From contig JAJEEM010000055.1 of NCBI GenBank assembly GCA_022820995.1, positions 1 through 58,616 on the forward strand: a stretch of 58,616 nt of DNA. The letters are read 5' to 3'. The notes under the pieces were generated by a model. The model was not told the DNA's origin. It was given only the letters and a program-made list of their open reading frames with translations, and ran no database searches. Made by a program: the position numbers and the translations under genes. Shown piece after piece: positions 1 to 8,938 of this stretch. Source of the stretch: Gemmatimonadota bacterium. GTDB taxonomy: Bacteria > Gemmatimonadota > Gemmatimonadetes > Palauibacterales > Palauibacteraceae. Positions within the stretch are counted from its first letter, which is position 1. Every line of letters starts with the position of its first letter.

Positions 1-736
1 GCGGCGGCGGCGGCGTGGGCGGCCGCGTGGGCGCCTGCCGCTCCTTGTACAGGGCCCTGTGCGCGAAGCGGCCGATGCGTTCTCCGTATCGGAGATAGAC
101 GAACCCGGTCACGAGTCCGCCGAGGTGGGCCCAGTGCGCCACGCCGTCCGTCGACCCCTGTACGGTCGAGAGGAGGGTGAGGGCGCCGAGCCCGGCGACG
201 AACCACTTCGCGGGCACGGGAAAGACGAAGTAGAGGAGGATCTTCGCGTCCGGCCAGTTGAGGGCGAAGGCCACGAGGAGGCCGAAGATCGCGCCGGAGG
301 CGCCCACCATCAGCGTCGGCCCCGTGAGCGAATAGAGGAGCACGGAGAACGCGGCCCCGCCGAGCCCGGCCACGAGGTAGAAGCGGAGGAAGAAACGGCT
401 GCCCCACTTCCGTTCGAGCGGCGGACCGAAGAAGAAGAGGGCGAGCATGTTCATGAACAGGTGCATGAAGCCGCCGTGCACGAACATGTAGCTGACGACG
501 GTCCACGGGCGCGTGAGGAAGCCGGGCACGGCGAAGCCGAGCCATTCGATCGCCCCGGCGGGCACGATCCGCACCGCCATGAGGAGGAAGACCGCGAAGT
601 TCGCGACCATGAGCCGCAGCACCCAGCGGCTCATCGGAAAGCCGTGGCCGAAGCGGACGCCACCCGGGCCGCCACCACCGAACCGGCCGCCGCCGCCGAA
701 GCTGCCCCCGCCGCCCCGGAACGCGGGCTGTCTCAT
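1..736 (-). CDS. Rhomboid family intramembrane serine protease (C-terminus cut by window edge)
   Basis: The 245 visible residues form a rhomboid core, which cleaves transmembrane substrates inside the inner membrane. The first 34 residues are a glycine/arginine-rich low-complexity tail. Membrane segments follow, with the HGGFMHLFMNM loop (H87, N96), the catalytic GASG motif (S147) and the partner histidine in HWAHLGG (H204). The ATG shares one base with the ddl stop (TGATG), so translation is probably coupled to ddl. Towards the left edge the reading frame becomes proline-rich and continues out of the window, so the true length is unknown. The family is clear; the substrate is not. Confidence 0.9.
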   Translation of the reverse strand, partial: MRQPAFRGGGGSFGGGGRFGGGGPGGVRFGHGFPMSRWVLRLMVANFAVFLLMAVRIVPAGAIEWLGFAVPGFLTRPWTVVSYMFVHGGFMHLFMNMLALFFFGPPLERKWGSRFFLRFYLVAGLGGAAFSVLLYSLTGPTLMVGASGAIFGLLVAFALNWPDAKILLYFVFPVPAKWFVAGLGALTLLSTVQGSTDGVAHWAHLGGLVTGFVYLRYGERIGRFAHRALYKERQAPTRPPTPPPP

Positions 737-1968
737 CATCCCGAACCTGCCTCGCCGTGGTCCGCCTCGCCGTGGTCCGCCTCGCCGCCGCCCTGGAGGT
801 CGATCGCCGAGGCTAGCCGCTCGTCGCGCTCCGCGCGCTCGATCGCGAGCCCGATGAGACGGTCGACGAGTTCCGGATAGGACACGCCGCTCGCATCCCA
901 GAGCTTGGGGTACATGCTGATCCGCGTGAAGCCCGGGAGCGTGTTGATCTCGTTTATCACCAGTGAACCGGACGGGAGCGGGCCGCAAGCCTCCGTCGCG
1001 AGGAAGAGGTCGACGCGCGCCATCCCCTCGCAGCACAGCGCGCGGAAGGCGCGGACGGCGATGTCGCGGGCCCGCGCCGTGGTCTCGGCATCGAGGTCCG
1101 CCGGAATGAGCAGGTCCGCGCCGTCGTGGTCCAGGTACTTGGCCTCGTAGGAGTAGAAGGCGTGCGTGGGGGCGATCTCCCCGGGGACCGAGGCTTCGGG
1201 GGTCTCGTTCCCGAGGACGGAGATCTCGATCTCGCGGCCCCGGATCGTCCGCTCGAGGAGCACCTTCGTGTCGAAGGAGAAGGCCTCGTCGAGGCCCCGC
1301 CGGTAGTCGGCGTCCGTCTCGACCTTCGATACGCCGACGGAGGATCCCATGTTCGCCGGCTTCACGAAGATCGGGGCGTCGAGCGCGGCCACGGCCGCGT
1401 CCCAGGAGGGGGCCTCGGCCCGGGAAAGGACGGTGATGAACGGCGCGACGGGGATGCCCGCGTCGCGCAGCAGCCGCTTGGCCACGTCCTTGTCCATGCA
1501 GACGGCCGAGCCGAGGATGCCGGGCCCGACGAAGGGCAGGTGCGCGAGCCGCAGGAGTCCCTGCACGGTGCCGTCCTCGCCGAAGGGACCGTGGAGGACG
1601 GGAAAGATGACGTCGATTGTCGGCAGGTCGGCCGGCTCCGGGCGCCCCTCGCCGGAGTCCCGGGGCTCGCCGGGATCCCCGGGGCCGCGCGGGACGACGG
1701 GGACGATCCGGGGGCGGCGGCCGGGGGTCAGGGCGAGCCGGACCGGCGCGTGGGGGAGGCGGATGCGCCGCGGGTCCGAGGCGTGCCGCAGGAAGCGCGA
1801 TTCGTCGGCGAGATGCCAGCGGCCGCGGCGGTCGATGCCGATGAGCACGACGTCGTAGCGCTCGCGGTCGATCGCCTCGATGACGTTCTTCGCCGAGCGG
1901 AGCGACACCTCGTGCTCCGGGGACTCGCCGCCGAAGAGGACGCCGACGCGCACGCGCGGGTCAGCCAC
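736..1968 (-). CDS. ddl: D-alanine--D-alanine ligase
   Basis: ATP-grasp ligase that makes the D-Ala-D-Ala dipeptide for peptidoglycan in the cytoplasm. In its 410 residues one sees the N-terminal GGESPEHEVS motif, HGPFGEDGT, the ATP-grasp lysine segment KPANMGSSVG, ARVDLF and the metal-binding NEINTLPGFT. A proline/glycine-rich insert of about 30 residues lies near residue 100, and the C-terminus carries a tandem GEADH repeat from a 15-bp DNA duplication. The GTG start was chosen because it begins just before the conserved VGVLFGG strand and overlaps the upstream stop by 8 nt (GTGGCTGA). The longer ATG frame would run through the TonB-C gene. Confidence 0.95.
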   Translation of the reverse strand: MADPRVRVGVLFGGESPEHEVSLRSAKNVIEAIDRERYDVVLIGIDRRGRWHLADESRFLRHASDPRRIRLPHAPVRLALTPGRRPRIVPVVPRGPGDPGEPRDSGEGRPEPADLPTIDVIFPVLHGPFGEDGTVQGLLRLAHLPFVGPGILGSAVCMDKDVAKRLLRDAGIPVAPFITVLSRAEAPSWDAAVAALDAPIFVKPANMGSSVGVSKVETDADYRRGLDEAFSFDTKVLLERTIRGREIEISVLGNETPEASVPGEIAPTHAFYSYEAKYLDHDGADLLIPADLDAETTARARDIAVRAFRALCCEGMARVDLFLATEACGPLPSGSLVINEINTLPGFTRISMYPKLWDASGVSYPELVDRLIGLAIERAERDERLASAIDLQGGGEADHGEADHGEAGSG

Positions 1969-2395
1969 CGGACCCCGGCACCGGGTAGCGGACGGGGAGC
2001 TGCGCCCAGATGGCGGTGGGGACGCCGCCGTGCCGCGCCGGCCGGTATCGGAGGAGGCGGGCGCCTGCCACCGCGGCCGAGTCGAGGACGGCATGTCCGG
2101 ACGAGGTCACGACGGCGACGGAATCGACGCGTCCGGCATCGGAGATGCGAATGCGGAGGAGGATATCTCCGCCCGCGCCGGCCTCCAGGGCCTCGGCCGG
2201 ATAGGGAAACGCGGGGGACGGCGGGGACTCGAGCACGGGCCACACGAGGCCGCCCTCGCGGAGCTGGTCGACGCGCAGCGCGCCGACCTCGGAGCCGGGT
2301 TCGTCCGCGCACGCGGTGGACGCGGCGACGGCGAGGCCGGCGAGCACCGCGAGGACGCCGGACCCTGCAGCCCGTGGCGGGAGCCCGCTATGCAT
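1961..2395 (-). CDS. Small lipoprotein with TonB C-terminal-like domain
   Basis: This 144-residue protein has a hydrophobic N-terminus ending in a lipobox-like STAC (C29), so it is probably a lipoprotein. Its C-terminal half (about residues 58-140) resembles the TonB C-terminal fold: proline-rich PYPAEALEAG, the GGDILLRIRISDAGRVDSV strand pair, then AGARLLRYRPARHGG. It lacks the proline-rich periplasmic spanner and transmembrane anchor of a real TonB, so it may be an envelope adaptor rather than an energy transducer. The ATG overlaps the mutS stop by 8 nt (ATGCATAG) and the end overlaps ddl by 8 nt. Confidence 0.75.
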   Translation of the reverse strand: MHSGLPPRAAGSGVLAVLAGLAVAASTACADEPGSEVGALRVDQLREGGLVWPVLESPPSPAFPYPAEALEAGAGGDILLRIRISDAGRVDSVAVVTSSGHAVLDSAAVAGARLLRYRPARHGGVPTAIWAQLPVRYPVPGSGG

Positions 2396-5036
2396 CGCCG
2401 AACGCCTTCCATTCGGCGAGCGTGTTCAGCGCTTCGAGCGGCGTCATCCCATCGAGGTCGAGGCCGGCCAGCTTCCCGAGCATCTCGCGCACGGCGGCGA
2501 TATCCGCGCTTTCGGCGCTGTCGGGCGCGGACGGCGCCGGTTCGCCGTCCGCACCGGGGGCGGGGGCCTCGAAGAGCGAGAGCTGCCCCATCCCCGCCTC
2601 GGCGAGCGCGGCTCCGCGGCCGCCGGCGCCCCACGGCCCGCTCTCGAGCATGTGCAGGATGCGGGCGGCGCGACCCACGACGTCGGGGGGCAGCCCGGCC
2701 AGCCGCGCGACGTGCACGCCGTAGGAACGGTCCGAACCCCCCGGCTGCAGCCGGTAGAGGAAGACGATGTCCTGGCCGGTCTCCCGCACGGCGACGTTGA
2801 ACGCTGCCGCGCGCGGCAGCGACTCCGCGAGGCCGACGAGTTCGTGGTAGTGGGTGGCGAACACCGTGCGCGCCCCGAGTTCGTGCAGTCGCTCCGTCAC
2901 CGCCCACGCGATCGAGAGGCCGTCATACGTCGACGTGCCCCGCCCGATCTCGTCGAGGAGGACGAGCGAACGCTCGGTGGCGCCGTGCAGGATGGTCGCG
3001 GTTTCCGTCATCTCCACCATGAAGGTGCTCTGCCCCGCCGCGAGGTTGTCGCTGGCGCCCACGCGCGTGAACACGCGGTCGCATATCCCGATGCGGGCCC
3101 GGCGGGCCGGGACGAACGAGCCGATGTGCGCCATGAGCGCGATGAGCCCCGCCTGGCGCAGCACCGTGGACTTCCCCGCCATGTTCGGACCGGTGACGAT
3201 CAGGGTCCGGCGTTCGTCGTCCAGCCGCATGTCGTTGGGGATGAAGGTGTCTCTCGCGACCGCGGTCTCGACGACGGGGTGCCGGCCCTCTTCGATGTCG
3301 AAGACGATGTCGTCGCTGAGCCGCGGGCGCACGTAGTCCTCCGCGGCGGCGACTTCGGCGAGGCAGACGAGGAAGTCGATCTCGGCGACGTGGGCGGCGG
3401 TCGCCTGGATCCGCCCGACCTCGGCCGCGACGGCATCCCGCACCGAGTGGAAGAGCCTCGCCTCGAGCGTCGCGATCTCGTCGTCGGCCCCGAGGACCTT
3501 CGCTTCCCATTCCTTGAGTTCCGGCGTGAGATAGCGCTCGGCGTTCGTGAGCGTCTGCCTGCGGGTCCACTCCTCCGGAACGCGGTCGAGCTTCGCGCGC
3601 GTGACCTCGAGATAGTACCCGAACACCTTGTTGAACCCGATCTTCAGCGTGTCGATGCCGGTGCGCTCGCGCTCCCTTACCTGCATGCCGGCGATGAAGT
3701 CGACGGCGCTGCCGCGCATGCCGCGCAGTTCGTCGAGGTCGGCGGAGAAGCCGCTCCGGATCACGCCTCCGTCCTTGAGGGCGTGGGGGGCTTCGGGGTC
3801 GATGGCTTCATCGATGCGGGCCGCCACGTCCGGGAGCGGGTCGAAGCCGGCACGAAGCTCGGCGAGCCGGCCGGCCTCCAGCGGCTCGAGGGCGGCCGCC
3901 AGCCCCGGCAGCGCGCCGAGCGAGAGGCCGAGACCGAGGAGTTCGCGCGGCGCCGCCCGACCGGCGGAGACGCGCGCGGCGAGCCGCTCGAGGTCGCGGA
4001 TCGGGCGGAGCGAGCGTCGAATGGGCTCACGCGCCTCCGCCCGCTCGACGAGTTCCTGCACGGCGTCGAGCCGGGCCGCGATCTCGTCGGGGACGACGAG
4101 CGGGCGCAGCAGGCGCCGGCGCAGCAGGCGCGCCCCCATCGGCGTCCGCGTGCGGTCCATGAGGGCGAGAAGCGACGCTCCCTCGCCGGGGCGCAGCGGT
4201 TCCACGAGTTCGAGGTTCCGCCGGGTCATCTCGTCGAGGTACATCACGCGTCCGGCCCGGTCCACGCGCGGCGGCCGCAGGTGGTCGAGGCCGGTCGGCC
4301 GCACCTCGTCCAAGTAGCCGAGGAGGGCGCCGCTCGCCGCGAGGAGGAGCGGGTCGCGCGCGGAGTCCAGGCCGAAGCCGCTGGAGGAGGCGACCCCGAA
4401 CCGCTCCCGGAGCCGCTCGTCCCCGAGCGAAGCGTCGAAGCGCCAAGCGGGCCGCGCGGTCACGTGCCAGGGTCCGGCCGGCGCCTCCGTCTCCTCGGGG
4501 ATCACGATCTCGGCGGGCTCGACGCGCCCGAGTTCGTCGTGGAGATCCGCGGCGGCGACCTCGCGGAGCTCGAACTCGCCGGTCGAGAGGTCGACGGCGG
4601 CGAGCCCGAACGGGGCGTCTCCGGCGATCGCGACGACGTAGTTGTTGCGGCGCGCCGCGAGGAGCCTGTCCTCGAGGACCGTGCCCGGAGTGATGATCTC
4701 GACGACGTCCCGCTGCACGATCCCCCGGGCCTCCGCCGCGTCCTCGAGCTGCTCGCAGATCGCCACGCGGCGGCCCATCTCGAGCAGGCGCGCGACGTAG
4801 TCGTCCACTGCCTTCACGGGGACGCCCGCGAGGGGAATATCCCGCTTTCCGCCGTTGTTCCGCGCGGTGAGCGTGAGTCCCAGCAGACCGCTTCCCTCCT
4901 CCGCGTCCTCGAAGAACATCTCGTAGAAATCGCCGACCCGGAAGAAGAGGAGCGAATCGGGGTGGCGCGACTTGATGTCGAGATACTGCCGGATGAGCGG
5001 CGGGTACGCGTCCGAGCCCGTGGCGGCCGCGGCCAT
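2388..5036 (-). CDS. mutS: DNA mismatch repair protein MutS
   Basis: 882 residues, the usual MutS length. The mismatch-wedging motif FYE is present at residues 37-39 (GDFYEMF), which places it with repair-active MutS1 rather than MutS2. Further on are the connector, lever and clamp regions, the Walker A motif GPNMAGKST and the Walker B region LVLLDEIGRGTSTYDG. It recognises mispairs and recruits MutL; no mutL is seen in this window. The ATG (MAAAATG) was chosen because conservation begins about ten residues later and it lies 7 nt after the SPOR gene stop. The 104 extra residues of the longest frame are arginine/serine-rich shadow sequence. Confidence 0.97.
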   Translation of the reverse strand: MAAAATGSDAYPPLIRQYLDIKSRHPDSLLFFRVGDFYEMFFEDAEEGSGLLGLTLTARNNGGKRDIPLAGVPVKAVDDYVARLLEMGRRVAICEQLEDAAEARGIVQRDVVEIITPGTVLEDRLLAARRNNYVVAIAGDAPFGLAAVDLSTGEFELREVAAADLHDELGRVEPAEIVIPEETEAPAGPWHVTARPAWRFDASLGDERLRERFGVASSSGFGLDSARDPLLLAASGALLGYLDEVRPTGLDHLRPPRVDRAGRVMYLDEMTRRNLELVEPLRPGEGASLLALMDRTRTPMGARLLRRRLLRPLVVPDEIAARLDAVQELVERAEAREPIRRSLRPIRDLERLAARVSAGRAAPRELLGLGLSLGALPGLAAALEPLEAGRLAELRAGFDPLPDVAARIDEAIDPEAPHALKDGGVIRSGFSADLDELRGMRGSAVDFIAGMQVRERERTGIDTLKIGFNKVFGYYLEVTRAKLDRVPEEWTRRQTLTNAERYLTPELKEWEAKVLGADDEIATLEARLFHSVRDAVAAEVGRIQATAAHVAEIDFLVCLAEVAAAEDYVRPRLSDDIVFDIEEGRHPVVETAVARDTFIPNDMRLDDERRTLIVTGPNMAGKSTVLRQAGLIALMAHIGSFVPARRARIGICDRVFTRVGASDNLAAGQSTFMVEMTETATILHGATERSLVLLDEIGRGTSTYDGLSIAWAVTERLHELGARTVFATHYHELVGLAESLPRAAAFNVAVRETGQDIVFLYRLQPGGSDRSYGVHVARLAGLPPDVVGRAARILHMLESGPWGAGGRGAALAEAGMGQLSLFEAPAPGADGEPAPSAPDSAESADIAAVREMLGKLAGLDLDGMTPLEALNTLAEWKAFGDA

Positions 5037-5043
5037 CAGCGCC

Positions 5044-5895
5044 TCACGAGACGACGGGGATGACGGTGGGCTCGAAGCCCGCGTCCCGGAGTCGGCGCGC
5101 GAGGCTCTCCGCCGCTTCGCGACGGGCGAAGCGGCCCATGCGGACGCGGTGGAGTCCGTCGTACTCGACGACGCGGGCGAAGAAGCCGGCGGCCTCGAGC
5201 TGTCCGCGCATCTCCTCCGCCGGATCCCGGCGCGAGAACGCCGCGACCTGGATCGCGAAGCGGGGGGCTCCCGACGCGCAGCCGAGCGCCGAGGACTCGG
5301 CGAGGAGCGCGATCTCCGCGGCGCCGACGCGCCGGCCCTCCGCGGCACCGCGTTGCCACGCCTCGCACGCCCGATCGAGGAGGCCCCGGTCCTCGAACGT
5401 CCGCGCCGTCCAGTACCAGGATTCGACGGCCTCGTCGCTCCGCGGATGATCCGCCCGCAGGCGCTCGAGATCGGCCGCCGCGCGGGCGGGTTCGCCGAGC
5501 GCCAGATCCAGTTGCGCGAGCCGCAGCCACGCCCGGGATCCGTGGAGCGAGCCGCCGTTCATGGCGACGGCGAGGAGTTCCGCGCGCGCGGAGTCGGGGT
5601 CGGCGAGGAGGCGCGCCCGGAGGTAGCGCGCACGCAGAACGTCGCCGCGCGCCGCGTTCCGCTCCTCCGTGGCGAACCAGCTCTCGATCGCCTCCGCGGC
5701 GCCCTCGAACCTCCCGGCCTCGATCCGCGCCTCGAGATGGTCGAGATCCACGGGAGCGGCGGCTTGCGCGGCCCGGGCGGCGGAGGGGACGGAAAGTCCC
5801 CAGGACGGCGCGCCGGCGAGAAGCGCCAGCGCCCACAGGCGGCGGCTTCCGTGACGCGGCGGGCGCCCTCCGCGGCTCCGGCGGCTCGCGGTCAT
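5044..5895 (-). CDS. Exported SPOR-domain protein with TPR-like repeats
   Basis: 283 residues: a twin-basic signal peptide (cleavage after about residue 40), a helical region of TPR-like pairs (about 50-190) and a C-terminal SPOR domain (about 205-283: FAIQVAAF, GLHRVRMGRF, LRDAGFEP). SPOR domains bind glycan strands stripped of stem peptides at division sites, so a periplasmic, cell-wall-associated role is likely. Start ATG overlaps the holA stop by 4 nt (ATGA). The longer frame would run into holA. The specific function is unknown. Confidence 0.82.
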   Translation of the reverse strand: MTASRRSRGGRPPRHGSRRLWALALLAGAPSWGLSVPSAARAAQAAAPVDLDHLEARIEAGRFEGAAEAIESWFATEERNAARGDVLRARYLRARLLADPDSARAELLAVAMNGGSLHGSRAWLRLAQLDLALGEPARAAADLERLRADHPRSDEAVESWYWTARTFEDRGLLDRACEAWQRGAAEGRRVGAAEIALLAESSALGCASGAPRFAIQVAAFSRRDPAEEMRGQLEAAGFFARVVEYDGLHRVRMGRFARREAAESLARRLRDAGFEPTVIPVVS

Positions 5896-6902
5896 CTCCC
5901 GGCGTTCTTCGCCTGCCCCAGCGCCAGGAGCATCTCGGCGAGGGCCGCCCGGTCTCTCCGCCCGGATTTGAGGTGCCGGTCGGCACGGTGGAGCACCCGC
6001 AGCGCCTGATCGAGTTCGTGTACGGTCCATGCCATCGCCTGCTTCGCGTAGGCGTTCGCCTTCCAGGAGAGATAGCCGCGCCCGGTTTCCGACAGGGCGG
6101 CGCGCAAGCCGGAGGGTCCCGCTTCGAGGGCCAGACCAAGCAGAAGGTGCTGTTCCACAAGTCCGGCGACCAGCCCAACCCCCCGCTCCGAAGTGAGCAC
6201 GTTTTCCAGTTCGCGCAAGGCGCGCGGGTAGTCGCGCGAAGCCACGAGATCGAGCCAGCTCCAGCGATCGATCCGATGCGTCCGCGGAACGATGGCGCGG
6301 ATGTCCGCGTCGGTCCGGCGGTCGGCGGGAAGCGAAGCGAGCTTCTCGAGCTCGGCGTCCAGCGTCGACAGGTCCGATCCGACGGCCCCCGCGATCCACT
6401 GCGCCGACGCCGGGGAGAGGTCGAGCTTCCAGCGCCGCCGCGCCCGGTCGTGGATCCATCCGGGGATCTCCGCCGCCCGCGGCGTCTTCCACTCCAGCGT
6501 GCGGCACAGCTTCCCGAGGTCGCGGTAGAAGGCCGCGCGGGACCCCTTGGGGATGCGCGCCGTGACGATGAGGGCGAGGTCGGGGGGCGCCGCCGCCGCG
6601 GCTTCCTTCAGGACCGCGCGCGCCTTCGTCCCCAGCCGCTCGACATCGCGCACGAAGACGACGCGGCGTGCCGCCATCATCGGGGGCATGGCGAGGGTGG
6701 CGGCGAGCTGCTCGTCCGTCACGTCCTCGGCGTGGAACTGGTCGTAGTTGAAGTCGCGCGTGGCGGGGTCGACGGCGGCCTCGACGAGCTGCTGCGCGGC
6801 TTCATCCCGGAGGCGGATCGCGTCCCCATGCAGGAACCACGCGCCGGTCGGAGGACCCCGGTCCAGGACTCGCGAGAGCCGCGGGTCGAGCGGCGCGCTC
6901 AC
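5892..6902 (-). CDS. holA: DNA polymerase III subunit delta
   Basis: A 336-residue clamp-loader delta subunit, which opens the beta sliding clamp. Visible hallmarks are the N-terminal WFLHGDAIRLRDEAAQQL segment, AMPPMMAARRVVFVRDVERL, LALIVTARIPKGSR and the C-terminal collar region with WKANAYAKQAM and LHRADRHLKSGRRD. The GTG start (VSAPLDPR) fits the domain boundary and leaves 40 nt after the anti-sigma stop; the ATG at 7052 would overlap that gene by about 110 nt. Confidence 0.93.
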   Translation of the reverse strand: MSAPLDPRLSRVLDRGPPTGAWFLHGDAIRLRDEAAQQLVEAAVDPATRDFNYDQFHAEDVTDEQLAATLAMPPMMAARRVVFVRDVERLGTKARAVLKEAAAAAPPDLALIVTARIPKGSRAAFYRDLGKLCRTLEWKTPRAAEIPGWIHDRARRRWKLDLSPASAQWIAGAVGSDLSTLDAELEKLASLPADRRTDADIRAIVPRTHRIDRWSWLDLVASRDYPRALRELENVLTSERGVGLVAGLVEQHLLLGLALEAGPSGLRAALSETGRGYLSWKANAYAKQAMAWTVHELDQALRVLHRADRHLKSGRRDRAALAEMLLALGQAKNAGR

Positions 6903-6942
6903 GGCGCCGGGAGAGACCCGTGCCGCGGGCCGCGGCGGTGGG

Positions 6943-7542
6943 TCAGCGAGACTCGTCGAGTTGGCCGGAGCGTCGCTCGACCGGCAGGGGGATGGAGTCG
7001 CTCGTCGCGATCGGCACCGCGTACGTCGAACCGAACAGCCCGCCTCCGTCATCGAGCGCGGGAGCGAACGGGACGAGGAACCAGTCGGGTACGTAGGGGT
7101 CGTCCGCGAACCGGGTCCCCTGACTCTCCGCCACCGTTTCCGCGGGCACGTCCGCCAGCACCGGCGGAAGCTGCACTTCGACGAGCAGGGGCTGGCTTCC
7201 GTTCGACACGCCGAGCGTAAAGAGACCCGCCGACGCCAGCGCGATGGCCGCAGCCCGGCCGACCTGGCCCCGCCAGGACCGCTTCGGGGACTCGTCGATG
7301 TGGTAGAGGCGATGCTGCAGGCGGGGGAGGAAATCCGGAGAGGCGGAGACGCGAGGGAGAGCCCGCCATGCCGCGAGCCCGCGAGTCAGGACACGCTGAT
7401 AGCGTCGACAGGATTTGCATCCCTCCAGATGCGCGTCGAAACGACGGTGGTCGCCGGCGGCAAGCGCACCGTCGAGGTATTCGGTATGTCGCTCGATAAA
7501 CTCTTTGCAAACCATCATTGCACCATCACGAAGAACGTCCAT
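6943..7542 (-). CDS. Zinc-finger anti-sigma factor (zf-HC2 type)
   Basis: 199 residues. Near the N-terminus is the anti-sigma zinc-finger pattern, histidine then CxxC (HLEGCKSCRRY, about residues 38-48). A single hydrophobic segment at about 93-110 (AAAIALASAGLFTLGV) would anchor it in the membrane, with an extracytoplasmic tail of about 85 residues. It lies 60 nt downstream of the ECF sigma gene, the usual arrangement for a regulator that holds its sigma factor inactive until an envelope signal releases it. Start ATG at 7542 (MDVLRDG); the internal MM at residues 9-10 is an alternative. Confidence 0.87.
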   Translation of the reverse strand: MDVLRDGAMMVCKEFIERHTEYLDGALAAGDHRRFDAHLEGCKSCRRYQRVLTRGLAAWRALPRVSASPDFLPRLQHRLYHIDESPKRSWRGQVGRAAAIALASAGLFTLGVSNGSQPLLVEVQLPPVLADVPAETVAESQGTRFADDPYVPDWFLVPFAPALDDGGGLFGSTYAVPIATSDSIPLPVERRSGQLDESR

Positions 7543-7602
7543 TCGGGCTCATCTACTCTGAACTGCGTACCGGGGTTCCTTTCGGCGGGCCGGGCGCCGG
7601 GG

Positions 7603-8259
7603 TCAATCGAGCATCGGGGAGATGATGCAGGCGAACCGGTTGCGCGCCCGATTCAGGCGCGACTTGACGGTGCCCAGCGTCACTCCCGTGATCTCGGAAA
7701 TCTCCTCGTAGCTCTTCCCTTCCAGTTCACGCAGCACGAATACGACACGGTGATGCTCGGGAAGTTCCGCGACCGCGGCCTCGACCTGTTCGCGCACCCG
7801 CCGCTTTCGGAACAGATCGTCGGGCCGGTAGGCCGTATCCTCGAATTCAAGCGGCCGGTGGTCCGCTTCCCAACTCTTCCGGAGCGAATGGAAGAGTACG
7901 AGCGGGTTGCGCGCCCGGTTCCGCAATTCGTTCTTCGCCAGGTTGCTGGCGATCGTATAGATCCAGGTCGAGAACTTCCGCGCGGGATCGAACCGGTGGA
8001 GATGCCGGTAGACGCGCACGAAGGTCTCCTGCACGAGGTCCTCGGCGCGGTCCCGGTCTCCGATGGTGCGGTAGATGAAATTCAGCAGGCGGTCCTGGTA
8101 GCGTTCGGCGATCTCGTTGAACGCGAAGCGCTGCCCGCCCAGGTAATGCGTGACGAGTTCCGCATCCTCGAGGCGCTTCAGCTCCCCGCGCCCGAGCGGT
8201 TCCAGCTCACCGGGCGTCGCGTATCGGCTCGTGACTTCGAGGTTCGGCTTCGTTTCCAT
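7603..8259 (-). CDS. ECF-type RNA polymerase sigma factor
   Basis: 218 residues with sigma-70 region 2 (AEDLVQETFVRVYRHLHRF, then KFSTWIYTIASNLAKNELR) and region 4 (LPEHHRVVFVLRELEGKSY, then the helix-turn-helix EEISEITGVTLGTVKSRL). Region 3 is missing, as in ECF sigma factors. The start METKPN has a good ribosome binding site (AAGGGAG, 6 nt upstream). The longer frame from 8343 would overlap the NUDIX gene. Its partner is the anti-sigma directly downstream; the regulon cannot be read from this window. Confidence 0.93.
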   Translation of the reverse strand: METKPNLEVTSRYATPGELEPLGRGELKRLEDAELVTHYLGGQRFAFNEIAERYQDRLLNFIYRTIGDRDRAEDLVQETFVRVYRHLHRFDPARKFSTWIYTIASNLAKNELRNRARNPLVLFHSLRKSWEADHRPLEFEDTAYRPDDLFRKRRVREQVEAAVAELPEHHRVVFVLRELEGKSYEEISEITGVTLGTVKSRLNRARNRFACIISPMLD

Positions 8260-8302
8260 GCCGCTCCCTTTGCAGGGCTCCCTGTGCAGACGATTCGACG
8301 CG

Positions 8303-8938
8303 TTAAACCCCGGTGCCGCCGATTCGATCCATCCGGCGGGCAACCCAGCGCGCCGCGAGGGTCAGCGCGCAGATCGTCTTGCCGTCGCTGATCTCTCCCG
8401 CATCGATCATCTCGATGGTACGCGGCAGAGGCAGCCGATGCACATCCATGAACTCGCTCGCCTCGTGACGCGTCTCCCCCGCCTCGAGGTCCCACGCCGC
8501 GTAGAGGTGGATGACCTCGTCGGTGAATCCCGGCGTCGTGTGCACGGAGGCCAGTCGCTCCAGGCGTCCGGCGCGCAGCCCCGCCTCCTCTTCCAGTTCC
8601 CGGAGGGCGCAGGCCTCGGGAGGTTCGCCGGGTTCCAGGTTCCCGGCCGGCACCTCCCAGATGTATCCGCCGGCGGCGTACCTGTATTGACGCACGAGCG
8701 TGACGACGGGCTCGCGCGGCGCCGCACCCTCGGCTTCGGCGGGAGCGGCGGGCAGGTCCAGCGCGACGACGGCGGCTGCGCCGGGGTGGCGGATGAGTTC
8801 GAGCCGTCCGATGGATCCGTCCGGAAACCGCACGCGATCCACGTCGACATGGATCCTGCGGCCGGAGTAGACGCGCTCTCCGTCCACGCGGCCCGTGGAG
8901 CCGGCCCGCCCGGCGCCTTCGCGCGCCTCTCCGGTCAC
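8303..8938 (-). CDS. NUDIX hydrolase, ADP-ribose pyrophosphatase-like
   Basis: 211 residues with a complete Nudix box (GNLEPGEPPEACALREL followed by EEEAGL, about residues 98-120), which binds the metal and hydrolyses nucleoside diphosphate linked to another moiety. The segment YRYAAGGYIWEVPAGN before the box and HTTPGFTDEVIHLYAA after it are typical of the ADP-ribose/ADP-sugar pyrophosphatase branch. GTG start, 4-nt overlap (GTGA) with the upstream M16 gene. Exact substrate is not determinable. Confidence 0.9.
   Translation of the reverse strand: MTGEAREGAGRAGSTGRVDGERVYSGRRIHVDVDRVRFPDGSIGRLELIRHPGAAAVVALDLPAAPAEAEGAAPREPVVTLVRQYRYAAGGYIWEVPAGNLEPGEPPEACALRELEEEAGLRAGRLERLASVHTTPGFTDEVIHLYAAWDLEAGETRHEASEFMDVHRLPLPRTIEMIDAGEISDGKTICALTLAARWVARRMDRIGGTGV

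Noticed and set aside
761..790. Short tandem repeat CGCCGTGGTCCGCCT, considered as a CRISPR-like or regulatory repeat
   Set aside because: Only two in-frame copies within the ddl 3' end, encoding GEADH twice; an ordinary slippage repeat.
2316..5063. 915-residue open frame on the plus strand opposite mutS
   Set aside because: MutS has complete catalytic motifs on the minus strand; the plus frame has none.
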